Part shown: positions 52,749-62,152 of the stretch, piece after piece
Layout of the letters: each line of letters opens with the position of its first letter
Numbering within the stretch: the first letter of the stretch is position 1
NCBI GenBank assembly: GCA_937925515.1
Contig: CALALP010000042.1
Span: forward strand, 1-64,000
Reading direction: 5' to 3'
From: an uncultured Lachnoanaerobaculum sp.
GTDB lineage: Bacteria > Bacillota > Clostridia > Lachnospirales > Lachnospiraceae
Length of the DNA stretch: 64,000 nt
The notes under the pieces: generated by a model
What the model was told of the DNA's origin: nothing
Databases searched by the model: none
Seen by the model: the letters and a program-made list of their open reading frames with translations, nothing else
Translations under genes and position numbers: made by a program

Positions 52749-53567
52749 CTATTTATTGTAAGCTCTGATTGAATTAGTTGGTATTTTTAATGCCTCTTGG
52801 CTAGCATAAATTTTTGCATCTTTATGTTCTCTAAACAATGAACAAGGTATAGCTGCTGTAATTTCGCCATTAAGTATACGTCTAAGTATACCTGCAAGCC
52901 ATTCTCTAGGCATACAAAGGCGTATCTTATTTGCTAACATTATTTCTTTCATTCCTACTGTAATACAATATTTAGGAATATTTCTTATATCTCCTCCACA
53001 ATTCATAAAAGCATTAACAGTTCTTGTTTCACGAGATATTTTAAGAATCCTTGTAGTTCTGTTTTTAAATTCCTCATTATCTATGCTTTCCTCCGGCTCA
53101 GGAGGTTCATTAAATGCAAAATGCCCGTTAATTCCTACTCCTCCAATCGCCATATCAAGCTTTCCATAGTACTCTATACAGTTAAGAATTTCTCTTTCTT
53201 TCTTTGGTGTAGGAAATATACGATTACTAGGAAGAACATTTAATTCAGGTAAAATTTTATCATAGAAACTTCTTTTCATTCCTCCACGAAATGAAAGAGG
53301 ACTATCTTCACTTATAAAGTCTTTATCATCTGTTAGATATTCGTCCATATTTATAAAACAACAATTTCTAAGATTTATTTTCCATTTATTAATAAGATAT
53401 ACAAGACAAGGGTAAATGCCTATTGGCCCATAAGGAATTATCATTACAGTTGGATTACCATTTTTATTGTTTTCCTGTATTACCTCAATCATTTCAAGTG
53501 CCGCTTTCCAATACAAATCAAACTCTGTATTACAACATTCCAAATCAAAACCACTTTTTTCTTTCAT
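52749..53567 (-). CDS. Glucosamine-6-phosphate deaminase-like protein (NagB family)
   Basis: A 272-residue NagB/6-phosphogluconolactonase-fold protein, starting at the ATG with AAGGGGG seven bases upstream. The catalytic-loop motif is GGVGINGHFAFNEPPEP, where true NagB has GGVGIDGHIAFNEPGSS; the catalytic Asp of that loop is Asn here. MDEYL, SFRGGMKRSFYD and MKEIMLANKIRLCMPREWLAG are other matched segments. The changed loop, together with its place before nagA, suggests a deaminase or isomerase for an atypical amino-sugar phosphate. It overlaps the end of the GH20 gene region by a few bases. Confidence 0.82.
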   Translation of the reverse strand: MKEKSGFDLECCNTEFDLYWKAALEMIEVIQENNKNGNPTVMIIPYGPIGIYPCLVYLINKWKINLRNCCFINMDEYLTDDKDFISEDSPLSFRGGMKRSFYDKILPELNVLPSNRIFPTPKKEREILNCIEYYGKLDMAIGGVGINGHFAFNEPPEPEESIDNEEFKNRTTRILKISRETRTVNAFMNCGGDIRNIPKYCITVGMKEIMLANKIRLCMPREWLAGILRRILNGEITAAIPCSLFREHKDAKIYASQEALKIPTNSIRAYNK

Positions 53568-53583
53568 TTTCATTCCCCCTTGC

Positions 53584-55488
53584 TCATTCATTAAATCCCA
53601 TTGAATTTGCTGATACTATTCTGTGGTACTTAGGGCATCTTATAAGCCTTTTATCCTCTTTTTTGCAGTCAAATGTTAAACGTTCTTGTTCAAGTTCAGG
53701 CAGTTTATCTATCTCTCCTCTAAGATAGGATTTGATACGAAATGATGCTGTTTCAATTCTTGCTATAAGTCCCCCATATCTCATATCTAAAACTTCCCAA
53801 CCAAAAGGTTTATAAATACTTAACCACTGTCTTCTATGTGCCTCCCTAAGCTTAATAACCAACTTTTCAAGTTTTGAAAGCCTTTCATTTACAATCTTAC
53901 CTAAAGCCTCTCTATCTCCTGTGTCATAAGCTTTTTTCAAATGTATACCTATTTCCGACTTTATCGAAAGAACCTCTGCAAGTATGGACGGAACTTCAAA
54001 TACATGCCAAAGCTCTCCATTAATCATAGAATTTAACTTAGTTGCAAGATGCTTATAGTAACTTTCACAATCCCCCCTTGGAATATGTTTATCTAAAAGC
54101 CCCAATAATACATCTTGCCAAAGCATATACCTTGCTGAATTACTTGATAGCATAAGTTCCTCATAATTTTGCCTTTTTTCTAATTTTTCTAAGGTAAAGA
54201 AATCTGAAAGTAAACTACCTGTACAACTTAGAAATCTTTTTTTTAGATACTCCTTGTCAGTTCTTTTTTCATAACAGTATTCTGCCTCTAGTAAAAGCCC
54301 CGGAAGACAACAAAATATATTTGCCTCTGCACCATTATCTGCCCATACAGTATTAATTACTTCCTGTACTTTATATTTTTCACATGCCCTCATTGCAGGC
54401 ATCATTACAGTAAATGTCTTTTGATAATCAGGTACAGCTCCAAAGTTTTGAAATGTTGCCCCTGCAAATATTATAGTTCTATTAAAGGACTGATGTTTCA
54501 TTAACATTTTTTCATAATCTTTAACTTGATCATGATAATAATCCCAATAAACTAGAGAAATTTCAACCGGTACTGCCTTTATGATGTCTTCCGGTATGTA
54601 AGCATTAGCATCATAATAATCCCCTGTTGTAGAGGCAACACGAAAATACATATCACTCCACATAATAGCTTTAAGACCTTTATTTCGACATATTTCCATA
54701 ACTTTTGTAAGATGTTTGTTTAAAATGTCAAAACGATTACAATCCCCATGTTTGTTGAGATAATTTCCAAGTCCTACATTATGTGCCTCGTCCATGCCTA
54801 TATGTATACGCCTACTTCTAAAAGGTGCTACTGCCTCAGTAATTATTTCTTCTAAAAAATCATAAGTTTCCTTTTCATCTACTAATAAAATATCCCCTGT
54901 ATCTCTAATCTGTTCAGTATAGTCCCACCTAAGCATTGTAGAAAGATGCCCAAGCGTTTGTATGCAAGGAAACATTTCAATACCAAAATATTCAGCATAT
55001 ATATCACATTCTCTTAGCTCTTTTTTTGTATATCTTCCACGCATATATCCAAAATATGGTTTACCCTCTACTTCATAAGTATCCTCTGTATAAAGCATAA
55101 GTACATTAAGCCCCATAAGTGCCATATACTCAAGTAACCTTTTTATTTCAGATTCTTTTAAAACTGCATTTCTTGAACAGTCAATCATTACATCATTATT
55201 TTTAAAGCAAGCATTTTCACAGATATTACACTCTTGTGTATTTCCTAGAAGTTCTCCATTCAAGAGTCCCATAGCCCTAAAAAAATGAATTTTTTCTCGA
55301 TATTCTATTAAATATTTGTTGCCCCTACCGGTAAGTTTTAAATCAAATTTTTCAGTCTTTGAAACTGATATAATTAGCTCTTTAGAATTTTGTCTAAAGA
55401 TATTTGGTAATCTTTTTACTAGCAAGGAAATGCCTGTTTCCAACTCGTAAGTTTCGCCCTCAAATATTACATTTTCTATTTTGTACAT
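53584..55488 (-). CDS. GH20 family beta-N-acetylhexosaminidase, cytoplasmic
   Basis: A 634-residue GH20 enzyme with no signal peptide, so it works on imported fragments. The catalytic pair is Asp233-Glu234 in IHIGMDEAHNVG; MFPCIQTLGHLSTML (near 173) and the conserved Trp/Tyr residues of the substrate pocket (MWSDMYFR, VYWDYYHD) are in place. The N-terminal GH20b domain of classical enzymes is shortened to about 100 residues. It releases terminal beta-linked GlcNAc or GalNAc, which supplies the NagA/NagB branch, and leaves the partner residue for the remaining genes. Confidence 0.9.
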   Translation of the reverse strand: MYKIENVIFEGETYELETGISLLVKRLPNIFRQNSKELIISVSKTEKFDLKLTGRGNKYLIEYREKIHFFRAMGLLNGELLGNTQECNICENACFKNNDVMIDCSRNAVLKESEIKRLLEYMALMGLNVLMLYTEDTYEVEGKPYFGYMRGRYTKKELRECDIYAEYFGIEMFPCIQTLGHLSTMLRWDYTEQIRDTGDILLVDEKETYDFLEEIITEAVAPFRSRRIHIGMDEAHNVGLGNYLNKHGDCNRFDILNKHLTKVMEICRNKGLKAIMWSDMYFRVASTTGDYYDANAYIPEDIIKAVPVEISLVYWDYYHDQVKDYEKMLMKHQSFNRTIIFAGATFQNFGAVPDYQKTFTVMMPAMRACEKYKVQEVINTVWADNGAEANIFCCLPGLLLEAEYCYEKRTDKEYLKKRFLSCTGSLLSDFFTLEKLEKRQNYEELMLSSNSARYMLWQDVLLGLLDKHIPRGDCESYYKHLATKLNSMINGELWHVFEVPSILAEVLSIKSEIGIHLKKAYDTGDREALGKIVNERLSKLEKLVIKLREAHRRQWLSIYKPFGWEVLDMRYGGLIARIETASFRIKSYLRGEIDKLPELEQERLTFDCKKEDKRLIRCPKYHRIVSANSMGFNE

Positions 55489-55545
55489 TTTGTTTTACCT
55501 ATTAAATAATATATATAATTATTTTTTACTTTCAGTTAGGCAAAA

Positions 55546-58512
55546 CTAACCACCATAGCTAAAAGTTTTGTTAGCATTATTCTCATAATCACGAATATTA
55601 AAGGCAAGATTTATGTTTGTATTCTTACCTATAAATGTTTCAGGACTTACTATTTCAGACCATGGCATACGCAGTTCATAAACTGTTATATCGCCATTTC
55701 TAGTGATTTTACCCTGTACTCCATATTCTGACTGTGGCATAACTCCACCTACAACTACATCAAACATTTGGCTATAATTTCTATATACTACTGTTCTGTT
55801 ATCATCATAAAAATCAGATAAAGCCATATCAATGCGTGTATCATGTCGTTGTGTTACAGTAGGTGCTAATGTTAGATAATACAAATCATCATAGTAAAAA
55901 CGTACCGGATCTTGCTTTGCCCAATGAATATCATCTTTAACTATTGCAGCAGTATACAAATATTCATTATCCCACATTGCATAAACAGTGCCTGAAAAGT
56001 CATTTGAATCATTATTTTTTCCTAAATTAAAATCTGATAATTTATATTGCTCTAACCATTCCTCATCTTCTATAACTCCGTCTATTACCGGTAAATTAAA
56101 ATCTGCCTTTTTTAATGCCTTTATTTTAGTACCTTTATTTTCCTTATATCCGTATGAACGAGGAACATCTCCAAGTGAAAATTCAATTCTATCTCTATCA
56201 CCTAGAACTAACTCTCCAACAAATTTTTGTTTATCTTTTGTAAGTTCTTCCGGTATGTCAATAAAATATTCTGCTGTTTCATTTGGAAAAATATCAGTAA
56301 CTGTAACAGGCTCTATTAAAAAGCTTTTTGGCTCTTTCATGTTAATTGTTCCATTGATAATCCTATCACTATTATTATTTTTAATTTCAACACGAAGTGC
56401 CCATGCATTAGAGGCTGTTGCCTTATTTTCTTCGACTTCATGAGATACTTCATGTGGAATCACACTCACTTTAACATCTGCCTGTTTTTTTGCGTAGTTT
56501 ACAGGAAGAAGAAACCATGCATTACACTTTCCGGCTTTTGAAAGTTTTACTGATACAAAATCTCTATATATTTCTGTACCATAATCTTGACGGCGTTCTT
56601 CATATTCTGCTTTCTTAGGAAGTTTATTAGCTTTTACTTTTATTACAGCCATTGTTCCAAACTTCTCAGTAGACACATCAAGATTATCTCTTGCACTACA
56701 TTCTATTTCTGTATCCCATTCAGTTGAAAGTGTAAATTCTTCCTCACTTCCCTTAGTAAGTTCAATACTATTTTTATCAATATAAAACAAAGGTACAGAT
56801 AGTTTAAACTCTTCGCCTACATATTCAAAATACATTGGTTGATCACTTATTGTAAATGTATAATATCCCTCATCAGAATATAGCTCCTCTGAGTTTCCAT
56901 TAATGTCATACAATATTCCGGAGGTAGCCCCTAAGTTAAGTGAAATATTTTCGCAGTTTCTATCTGCATACATCATTACAACATGTTTTTCACCCTTTTT
57001 AAATCGATGTATCCATACACTACCCTCTTGAATACTATCTTCATATTCTGCATTTTCAGTAACTGACAAATAATTAGCAGTAGCTAGATATGCCTGTTTT
57101 GGAACATTGGCATTCTTTTTTACATCTCTACCTCTTAGTATTCCAAACCAGTCCTCATTATCTTTAAAATCTTTTTCTTTTGTCTGCATCTCATAAAACA
57201 TGTATTTATCTTCAAGATTATATGCTTGTACTTCTGCAAACTCCCTAACTAAATTGACCCCTTGCTGTTGTTCAGTATTATACTGAAAAGAAGATGAGGT
57301 ATTTCCCTCTGTACCCCATATAGGAACATCTGAAAATCCTGCCGCATCAAGTGCATCACGAACCTCTTTATGATAATCCCACCATTTTTTAGATTCAGGA
57401 GAACCTGCCTCTTGATAAAGATGTATTGCTACTGCATCACAGTTTTTTCCCTCGCCTCCTTGCAACATTCTCACTGTCCAATCTGCTGCACTTCTTGAAA
57501 CAGACATGCTTATTACATAACAATCAGGATTGCCTCGCTTAAGTCCCTTATAAGCTGCATACATTGCTCTGCCATATTCCTCAGGCGATAATTCCTCAAC
57601 TCTTTTAAAATTTGCCTCATTTCCAAGATTCCAAATATCTACTAATCCCTTATAATCTGCCGCTGCTCTAGCAGATGCCTCCTCAAGTGCAGCAAGAGCC
57701 TCCTCTGTCTTTGCTACATCTGTCCATACCATTTTAGAACCGTCAGGATTTGTATATACCGGATTCCAAAGCGACCACATTGCAACAGTCTTAATTCCCA
57801 TATCTGCAACTTCACGATAAAAACCGGGGGATTTTTGTTCAGTTTCAGCTATCCCTCCATACACGCCTTTAGAAGTTTCATAAGTACTCCACCTAAGTCC
57901 AACTGTCCTAAGATACCCTATTCCCAAAATATCTGTCTGTTCTTTTATTTTGTCCCAATCAGACCACCTGGTAACATGAGCATTTGTTCCAAAAAACTTA
58001 CTTTTTACACCTTTTGTAGGTGCATTTACAACTGCAAACTCCATACCGTCGTCATCTGTTGTCAGTCCTGTATTTTTAAATCCCTCAATCGATATTGTGT
58101 ATATATCATACCTACTTACTACCGGTTTTATAGTATCACTGACTGTTTCACCTTTTTTAACTACTATTTTATGAGGTTCTGACTTCCAAACAATATCTCC
58201 TGTATGGTCTTTAACATAGTAAGTAACATTAGCCTCTTTATCTGTATTTGATTTATTTTGAAAATTTATATCTACTTCTATATCACTTAAACTAGTATAT
58301 ATATTTCCAGCTTTAGATACCTGATTTTCTTTTACAACATTATAAGTATCTTGTTCTTTTTCAACAAATTGATTACTCTCATTTTTTTTATTATCTAATG
58401 TTTGTATCTTAACTTCTGTATTGTTATTATCCATGTTACTTGGATATGCAAAACATAAATAAGACGGAATATATAAACAAACAAGTACTAAAGCTAATAC
58501 TCTTTTCATCAT
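55546..58512 (-). CDS. Secreted clan GH-A glycoside hydrolase with CBM9-like domain
   Basis: A 988-residue exported protein. A signal peptide covers about residues 1-23, a linker and beta-sandwich follow, and a TIM barrel of GH39/GH5-like type occupies about 165-520. The likely acid/base is Glu299 in IWNLGNEAN, and the likely nucleophile is Glu402 in IWGTEGNTSSS. Several Ig-like segments come next (residues 520-780), then a C-terminal carbohydrate-binding domain of CBM9 kind (NLPVIDGVIEDEEWLEQY, about 785-988). AAGGAG precedes the ATG. The precise GH family could not be assigned. It probably cuts the glycan outside the cell before uptake. Length and domain order look complete. Confidence 0.82.
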   Translation of the reverse strand: MMKRVLALVLVCLYIPSYLCFAYPSNMDNNNTEVKIQTLDNKKNESNQFVEKEQDTYNVVKENQVSKAGNIYTSLSDIEVDINFQNKSNTDKEANVTYYVKDHTGDIVWKSEPHKIVVKKGETVSDTIKPVVSRYDIYTISIEGFKNTGLTTDDDGMEFAVVNAPTKGVKSKFFGTNAHVTRWSDWDKIKEQTDILGIGYLRTVGLRWSTYETSKGVYGGIAETEQKSPGFYREVADMGIKTVAMWSLWNPVYTNPDGSKMVWTDVAKTEEALAALEEASARAAADYKGLVDIWNLGNEANFKRVEELSPEEYGRAMYAAYKGLKRGNPDCYVISMSVSRSAADWTVRMLQGGEGKNCDAVAIHLYQEAGSPESKKWWDYHKEVRDALDAAGFSDVPIWGTEGNTSSSFQYNTEQQQGVNLVREFAEVQAYNLEDKYMFYEMQTKEKDFKDNEDWFGILRGRDVKKNANVPKQAYLATANYLSVTENAEYEDSIQEGSVWIHRFKKGEKHVVMMYADRNCENISLNLGATSGILYDINGNSEELYSDEGYYTFTISDQPMYFEYVGEEFKLSVPLFYIDKNSIELTKGSEEEFTLSTEWDTEIECSARDNLDVSTEKFGTMAVIKVKANKLPKKAEYEERRQDYGTEIYRDFVSVKLSKAGKCNAWFLLPVNYAKKQADVKVSVIPHEVSHEVEENKATASNAWALRVEIKNNNSDRIINGTINMKEPKSFLIEPVTVTDIFPNETAEYFIDIPEELTKDKQKFVGELVLGDRDRIEFSLGDVPRSYGYKENKGTKIKALKKADFNLPVIDGVIEDEEWLEQYKLSDFNLGKNNDSNDFSGTVYAMWDNEYLYTAAIVKDDIHWAKQDPVRFYYDDLYYLTLAPTVTQRHDTRIDMALSDFYDDNRTVVYRNYSQMFDVVVGGVMPQSEYGVQGKITRNGDITVYELRMPWSEIVSPETFIGKNTNINLAFNIRDYENNANKTFSYGG

Positions 58513-58532
58513 AAAACTCCTTTATCTAACTA

Positions 58533-59405
58533 TTATCCCTTTACTCCACCAAGACTCATTCCACCCATAATATGCTTTTGGAATGCCACGAATACTATAA
58601 TCTGTGGTACAATGGAAAATAATATCATAAGCATCTGATAATCCATTGTAAGTCCTGATGTCTTTGCCATATACATTTGCATTCCTAACACTCTTTTTGC
58701 AGGATCACTTATAACTAAATACGGCCAAAGAAAATTACCTATTTGTGCATTAAATGTAAAAATAGCAGCTGTCATTATCATGGGTTTGCTTAATGGTAAA
58801 ACTATGCTGAAAAAAATCTTCAAATTTGATGCACCGTCTATCTTTGCCGCCTCAATCAGTGAATTTGATATTCCGTCAAATGCAGTTTTAAATAAAATAA
58901 TATGAAAAATATTAGCACCTGCTAACAACCATATCGGCCAATAAGTATCTAAAAGATTTAGATGAAGATATGGTACATCTTTAAATGTTATATACAAAGG
59001 TGCAAGATTTAATGTAGTCGGCATCAGCATAAAAGCAAATAATAATGTATTTACAACTCCACTTCCCTTTGGTTTAAGCTTAGAAAGAACATATCCTGCA
59101 AGCCCCCCTACAAATACGTCCATAATTACACAACCCAAAGCCATAATAAATGTATTTATATAATATTTATAAAACTTCATCTGATTCCATAAGTTAATTA
59201 ATTTTGATAAATTAAATTTTTTTGGAAAGAAACGCACCGGAGGTGTATATATTTCAGCACTATCTTTAAATCCACATACAATTAACCAAATTGTTGGAAT
59301 AAACACAATCATACAGTATATAAGCATTATAATTACTAATATAAAATATAATATTTTATATCTTCTGCATTTCATATCTGAAGTACGCAAAATTCCATTA
59401 TTCAT
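58533..59405 (-). CDS. Carbohydrate ABC transporter permease (MalG type)
   Basis: A 290-residue permease with six hydrophobic segments, the EAA loop SLIEAAKIDGASNLKIFFSI, and the C-terminal KHIMGGMSLGGVKG end typical of MalG-like proteins. AAGGAGG precedes the ATG, 9 bp after the partner permease. The pair feeds on the binding protein at the head of the operon. Confidence 0.93.
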   Translation of the reverse strand: MNNGILRTSDMKCRRYKILYFILVIIMLIYCMIVFIPTIWLIVCGFKDSAEIYTPPVRFFPKKFNLSKLINLWNQMKFYKYYINTFIMALGCVIMDVFVGGLAGYVLSKLKPKGSGVVNTLLFAFMLMPTTLNLAPLYITFKDVPYLHLNLLDTYWPIWLLAGANIFHIILFKTAFDGISNSLIEAAKIDGASNLKIFFSIVLPLSKPMIMTAAIFTFNAQIGNFLWPYLVISDPAKRVLGMQMYMAKTSGLTMDYQMLMILFSIVPQIIVFVAFQKHIMGGMSLGGVKG

Positions 59406-59414
59406 ACAGCCTCC

Positions 59415-60341
59415 TTACATCTGATTTTCCTCTATATGCTTACTTGCCTTAAAGTAAATAAGTACAAGGATAGACAAAGTAATAAACATTATTATCCCAA
59501 GTGCCATAGCAAATTGTGGCTTATAGTTGACAAAAGCATAGCGATAATTTAAAAGCCCAAGTGTCAATGATGAATTATTTGGCCCACCGTCAGTCATCTG
59601 CAATGGCTGTTCCATAATATTAAATATACTTATTATCTGTCTTAGGAAAAATAAAATCAGCATGCCTGACATCTGAGGAATAGTTACTATTTTTATTCTT
59701 TGGAAAAAACCTGCTCCGTCCATTATGGCGGCCTCATACAACTCTGTATTTATCCCTTGTAATCCTGCAAAATAATAAATTGCTGTTGCTCCCATTCCTG
59801 ACCAAGTCATGCTGATTATAATATACAATATAGTAAATTTTCCGTCTTGTAACCATGCATAAGGTTTGATATTTGCTACTCCCAATGCCATATTTAATAA
59901 ACCACTTCCGTCAGGAAAATACATAAAATACCAAAGCATTGATACTGCTACTGCCGGAATAATGCTTGGAAGATATACTATCAGCCTAATTGCTTTCCTA
60001 AAACGCCTCATTTCATTCATAATAATTGCAATAGCAAATGGTATAATAAATCCAATAAGTATTGACCATAGCACATATACCCAAGTATTTACAAATGCTT
60101 TAAAAAAAACTGTATCCTTAAGTACACGAGCATAGTTGTTAAAACCAGCAAATCTAGTGGGCTGTAAACCTTTCATATCAAACATAGACCAGTATGCACT
60201 CAAAATCTGTGGACGTATTACTAGAAAATATATACATAACAAAGCCGGAGTAAGCAGTAGCCATGCATTTATTTCTTTTGTAAAAGCATTTCGGATATTT
60301 CCAATATTCTTATGTTTCTTCTTTCCTCTTTCAATAAACAT
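59415..60341 (-). CDS. Carbohydrate ABC transporter permease (MalF/LplB type)
   Basis: A 308-residue permease of the LplB/UgpA kind; six helices after a basic N-terminal tail (RGKKKHKNIGN) and an EAA loop ELYEAAIMDGAGFFQRIKIV. The start with AGGTGA five bases upstream is the ATG at 60341, three codons inside the longest frame. No ATPase gene is in the operon. Confidence 0.93.
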   Translation of the reverse strand: MFIERGKKKHKNIGNIRNAFTKEINAWLLLTPALLCIYFLVIRPQILSAYWSMFDMKGLQPTRFAGFNNYARVLKDTVFFKAFVNTWVYVLWSILIGFIIPFAIAIIMNEMRRFRKAIRLIVYLPSIIPAVAVSMLWYFMYFPDGSGLLNMALGVANIKPYAWLQDGKFTILYIIISMTWSGMGATAIYYFAGLQGINTELYEAAIMDGAGFFQRIKIVTIPQMSGMLILFFLRQIISIFNIMEQPLQMTDGGPNNSSLTLGLLNYRYAFVNYKPQFAMALGIIMFITLSILVLIYFKASKHIEENQM

Positions 60342-60360
60342 ACTGTTCACCTATATTCTT

Positions 60361-61854
60361 TTACTTAGCATAATCCAGATTATTTTTCTGGAAATCACTT
60401 GCTGCATTTTTAAGTAGAGTTTCCGGGTCTGCATTAGGATTTGTCAAAACCTCCTGTATACAAGAATCTAAAACTGCATACAATGCCTGTGCATCTATCG
60501 GTTCTTCTGTCTGAAGTTGTAAGTCTTTCTTGTTATAAAGCTTAATATGATTTAAATTAACATTTCCATATTCCTCATATAGTTTCTTTCTGTACTCTAC
60601 TAATGGGCTATTACTCTTCCAAGGACTAGGATTTTCCAAACCAATTACGGCACTGTTGGAACTCTTATCTGTTTCAACTTTCTTTAAAAGATTAGCTTTA
60701 ATTTCATCAGTTAGGTTACAACTAACACCATTGTATTCCCACCAATCACATGCAGCCTTAATTTGTTCAGGTGTAGCATTTCTATCAACTATTCTTAAAC
60801 CACCACTTACAAGAGAAATATGTTTAGCAGGCCCTGCCGGAAGTTGCAACATTCCTACTTTTTCAGGAGATAAACCACTGCGTACCATATAATTTGCCTG
60901 TGAAGATTCACTAATAGTCATTGCACATTGTTCGGTACTCATTTGAGTTATTACCTCATTACCGTCTACTAAAGTATTATTTGGTAAAACATCATATTTC
61001 CACTTTAAATCTTTTATAAAAGATAGTGCTTTAACTGCCTCCGGAGAATCAAATGCCGCCACCCATTTACCGTCTTGTTCTTTTTCAAATACAACACCAT
61101 AACTCCATGCAATCGGCATAAATCTCCAACCACCATAATTATTTGTAGTAGGGAAAATAAAACCTGTTTTTCCTGTTTTCTCTTTTATTTTTACTGCTAT
61201 TTCAGCCATTTCTTCCCAAGTCTTAGGTTGATATGGTGTTCCGTCTTCTTCTACATATCCTGCCTGAGCATATAAATCTAAGTTTACAAACAATCCCATA
61301 TCATTAAGTTCAGACGGTAGAAAATATATTTTTCCGTCCTTAGAAATATTTTCCAATATAAAGTCTGTTGTATTCTCATAAAGTCCACGCTCTTTATATT
61401 CTTTAGTAAGATCTGCCGCATATCCCAACTCCATGATGTTTCTTGTTTCAGTAAGTGGTACATAATAAGTAGTTGGTAATGTATTGCCCTCTGCTTTTGC
61501 CATAAAAGATTGCACATCAAATCCCCATTTTGCATCTTCTACTATTACACCCGGGTGGCTTTCCTCAAAACTTTTTTTAATTTCCATTTGCTTTGCATAT
61601 CTTTCAGGATCTTTATCAGGATTTGCAAAGAAATCTCCAACGGTAATAACTACCTCTTTACCTGTTGCATCTGCTTTTTTACTTTCTTTTTCAGTAGTGC
61701 TTTCAGAGCTGCTTTCATTTCCTGCTGATGAAGTATTCTCTGATGAGGTATTTTCATTTGTCTTTGTTCCATTGCACCCTGATAATGTTCCAACTACTAA
61801 TACAGCACAGCATAAACCCATAGCCATTTTCTTTATACTACTACATTTTTTCAT
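60361..61854 (-). CDS. Extracellular solute-binding lipoprotein (family 1, LplA-like)
   Basis: A 497-residue sugar-binding lipoprotein: signal peptide with lipobox LSGC (Cys27), then a Ser/Glu/Thr linker (NESSSESTTEKESKKADATG) and a two-lobed domain starting EVVITVGDFFANPDKDPER. AGGAGG precedes the ATG. First gene of the 14-gene operon. The size and the LplA-like permease partners suggest an oligosaccharide ligand; the following GH20 enzyme points to a HexNAc-containing one. Confidence 0.92.
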   Translation of the reverse strand: MKKCSSIKKMAMGLCCAVLVVGTLSGCNGTKTNENTSSENTSSAGNESSSESTTEKESKKADATGKEVVITVGDFFANPDKDPERYAKQMEIKKSFEESHPGVIVEDAKWGFDVQSFMAKAEGNTLPTTYYVPLTETRNIMELGYAADLTKEYKERGLYENTTDFILENISKDGKIYFLPSELNDMGLFVNLDLYAQAGYVEEDGTPYQPKTWEEMAEIAVKIKEKTGKTGFIFPTTNNYGGWRFMPIAWSYGVVFEKEQDGKWVAAFDSPEAVKALSFIKDLKWKYDVLPNNTLVDGNEVITQMSTEQCAMTISESSQANYMVRSGLSPEKVGMLQLPAGPAKHISLVSGGLRIVDRNATPEQIKAACDWWEYNGVSCNLTDEIKANLLKKVETDKSSNSAVIGLENPSPWKSNSPLVEYRKKLYEEYGNVNLNHIKLYNKKDLQLQTEEPIDAQALYAVLDSCIQEVLTNPNADPETLLKNAASDFQKNNLDYAK

Positions 61855-61939
61855 ACAATTTTTCCTCCTTTACTTGGAATGATTTTTGTTTTCTTTTCAT
61901 TGCTATTATTATTGTTCTTTAGCAATTAATTCTGATACA

Positions 61940-61968
61940 AGTATATTATCATCAATTTTTTATGTCAA
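61940..61968 (-). promoter_or_regulatory. Promoter of the 14-gene glycan operon
   Basis: On the minus strand TTGACA (61963-61968) and TATACT (61940-61945) are exactly 17 bp apart. It drives the operon from the binding protein to etfBA and gives an 85-nt leader. Confidence 0.8.
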
Positions 61969-62010
61969 TTAACAGGTTTTTTAGGTTCTTATCTTTTTAT
62001 TTTTGTGCAT

Positions 62011-62036
62011 TTCTTACATATTCTTACTTTTTTTAC
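62011..62036. promoter_or_regulatory. Phased repeats upstream of the glycan operon promoter
   Basis: TTCTTAC (62011-62017), TTCTTAC (62021-62027) and TTTTTAC (62030-62036) recur about once per helical turn, 43 bp upstream of the -35. They may bind the divergent regulator; the low complexity lowers confidence. No gene is seen in the divergent gap 61855-62152. Confidence 0.35.
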
Positions 62037-62079
62037 ATTCTCAACTTTTTGTAATATGCAAATACTAAGGACTAACATC

Positions 62080-62109
62080 TTGACTATACTTTGATTTATT
62101 TGATATAAT
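62080..62109 (+). promoter_or_regulatory. Promoter of the divergent regulator
   Basis: TTGACT (62080-62085) and TATAAT (62104-62109) are 18 bp apart, 43 bp before the ATG. It faces the operon promoter across about 110 bp, so the two may be co-regulated. Confidence 0.7.
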
Positions 62110-62152
62110 TTTTTTGTAAGATTTGTTAATATAACAAAGGAAGACTACACAG

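Noticed and set aside
62139..62150. AAGACTACA near the ATG of the divergent regulator, resembling the direct repeat at 32856
   Set aside because: Only a single short copy, in the leader; easily met by chance in A+T-rich DNA.
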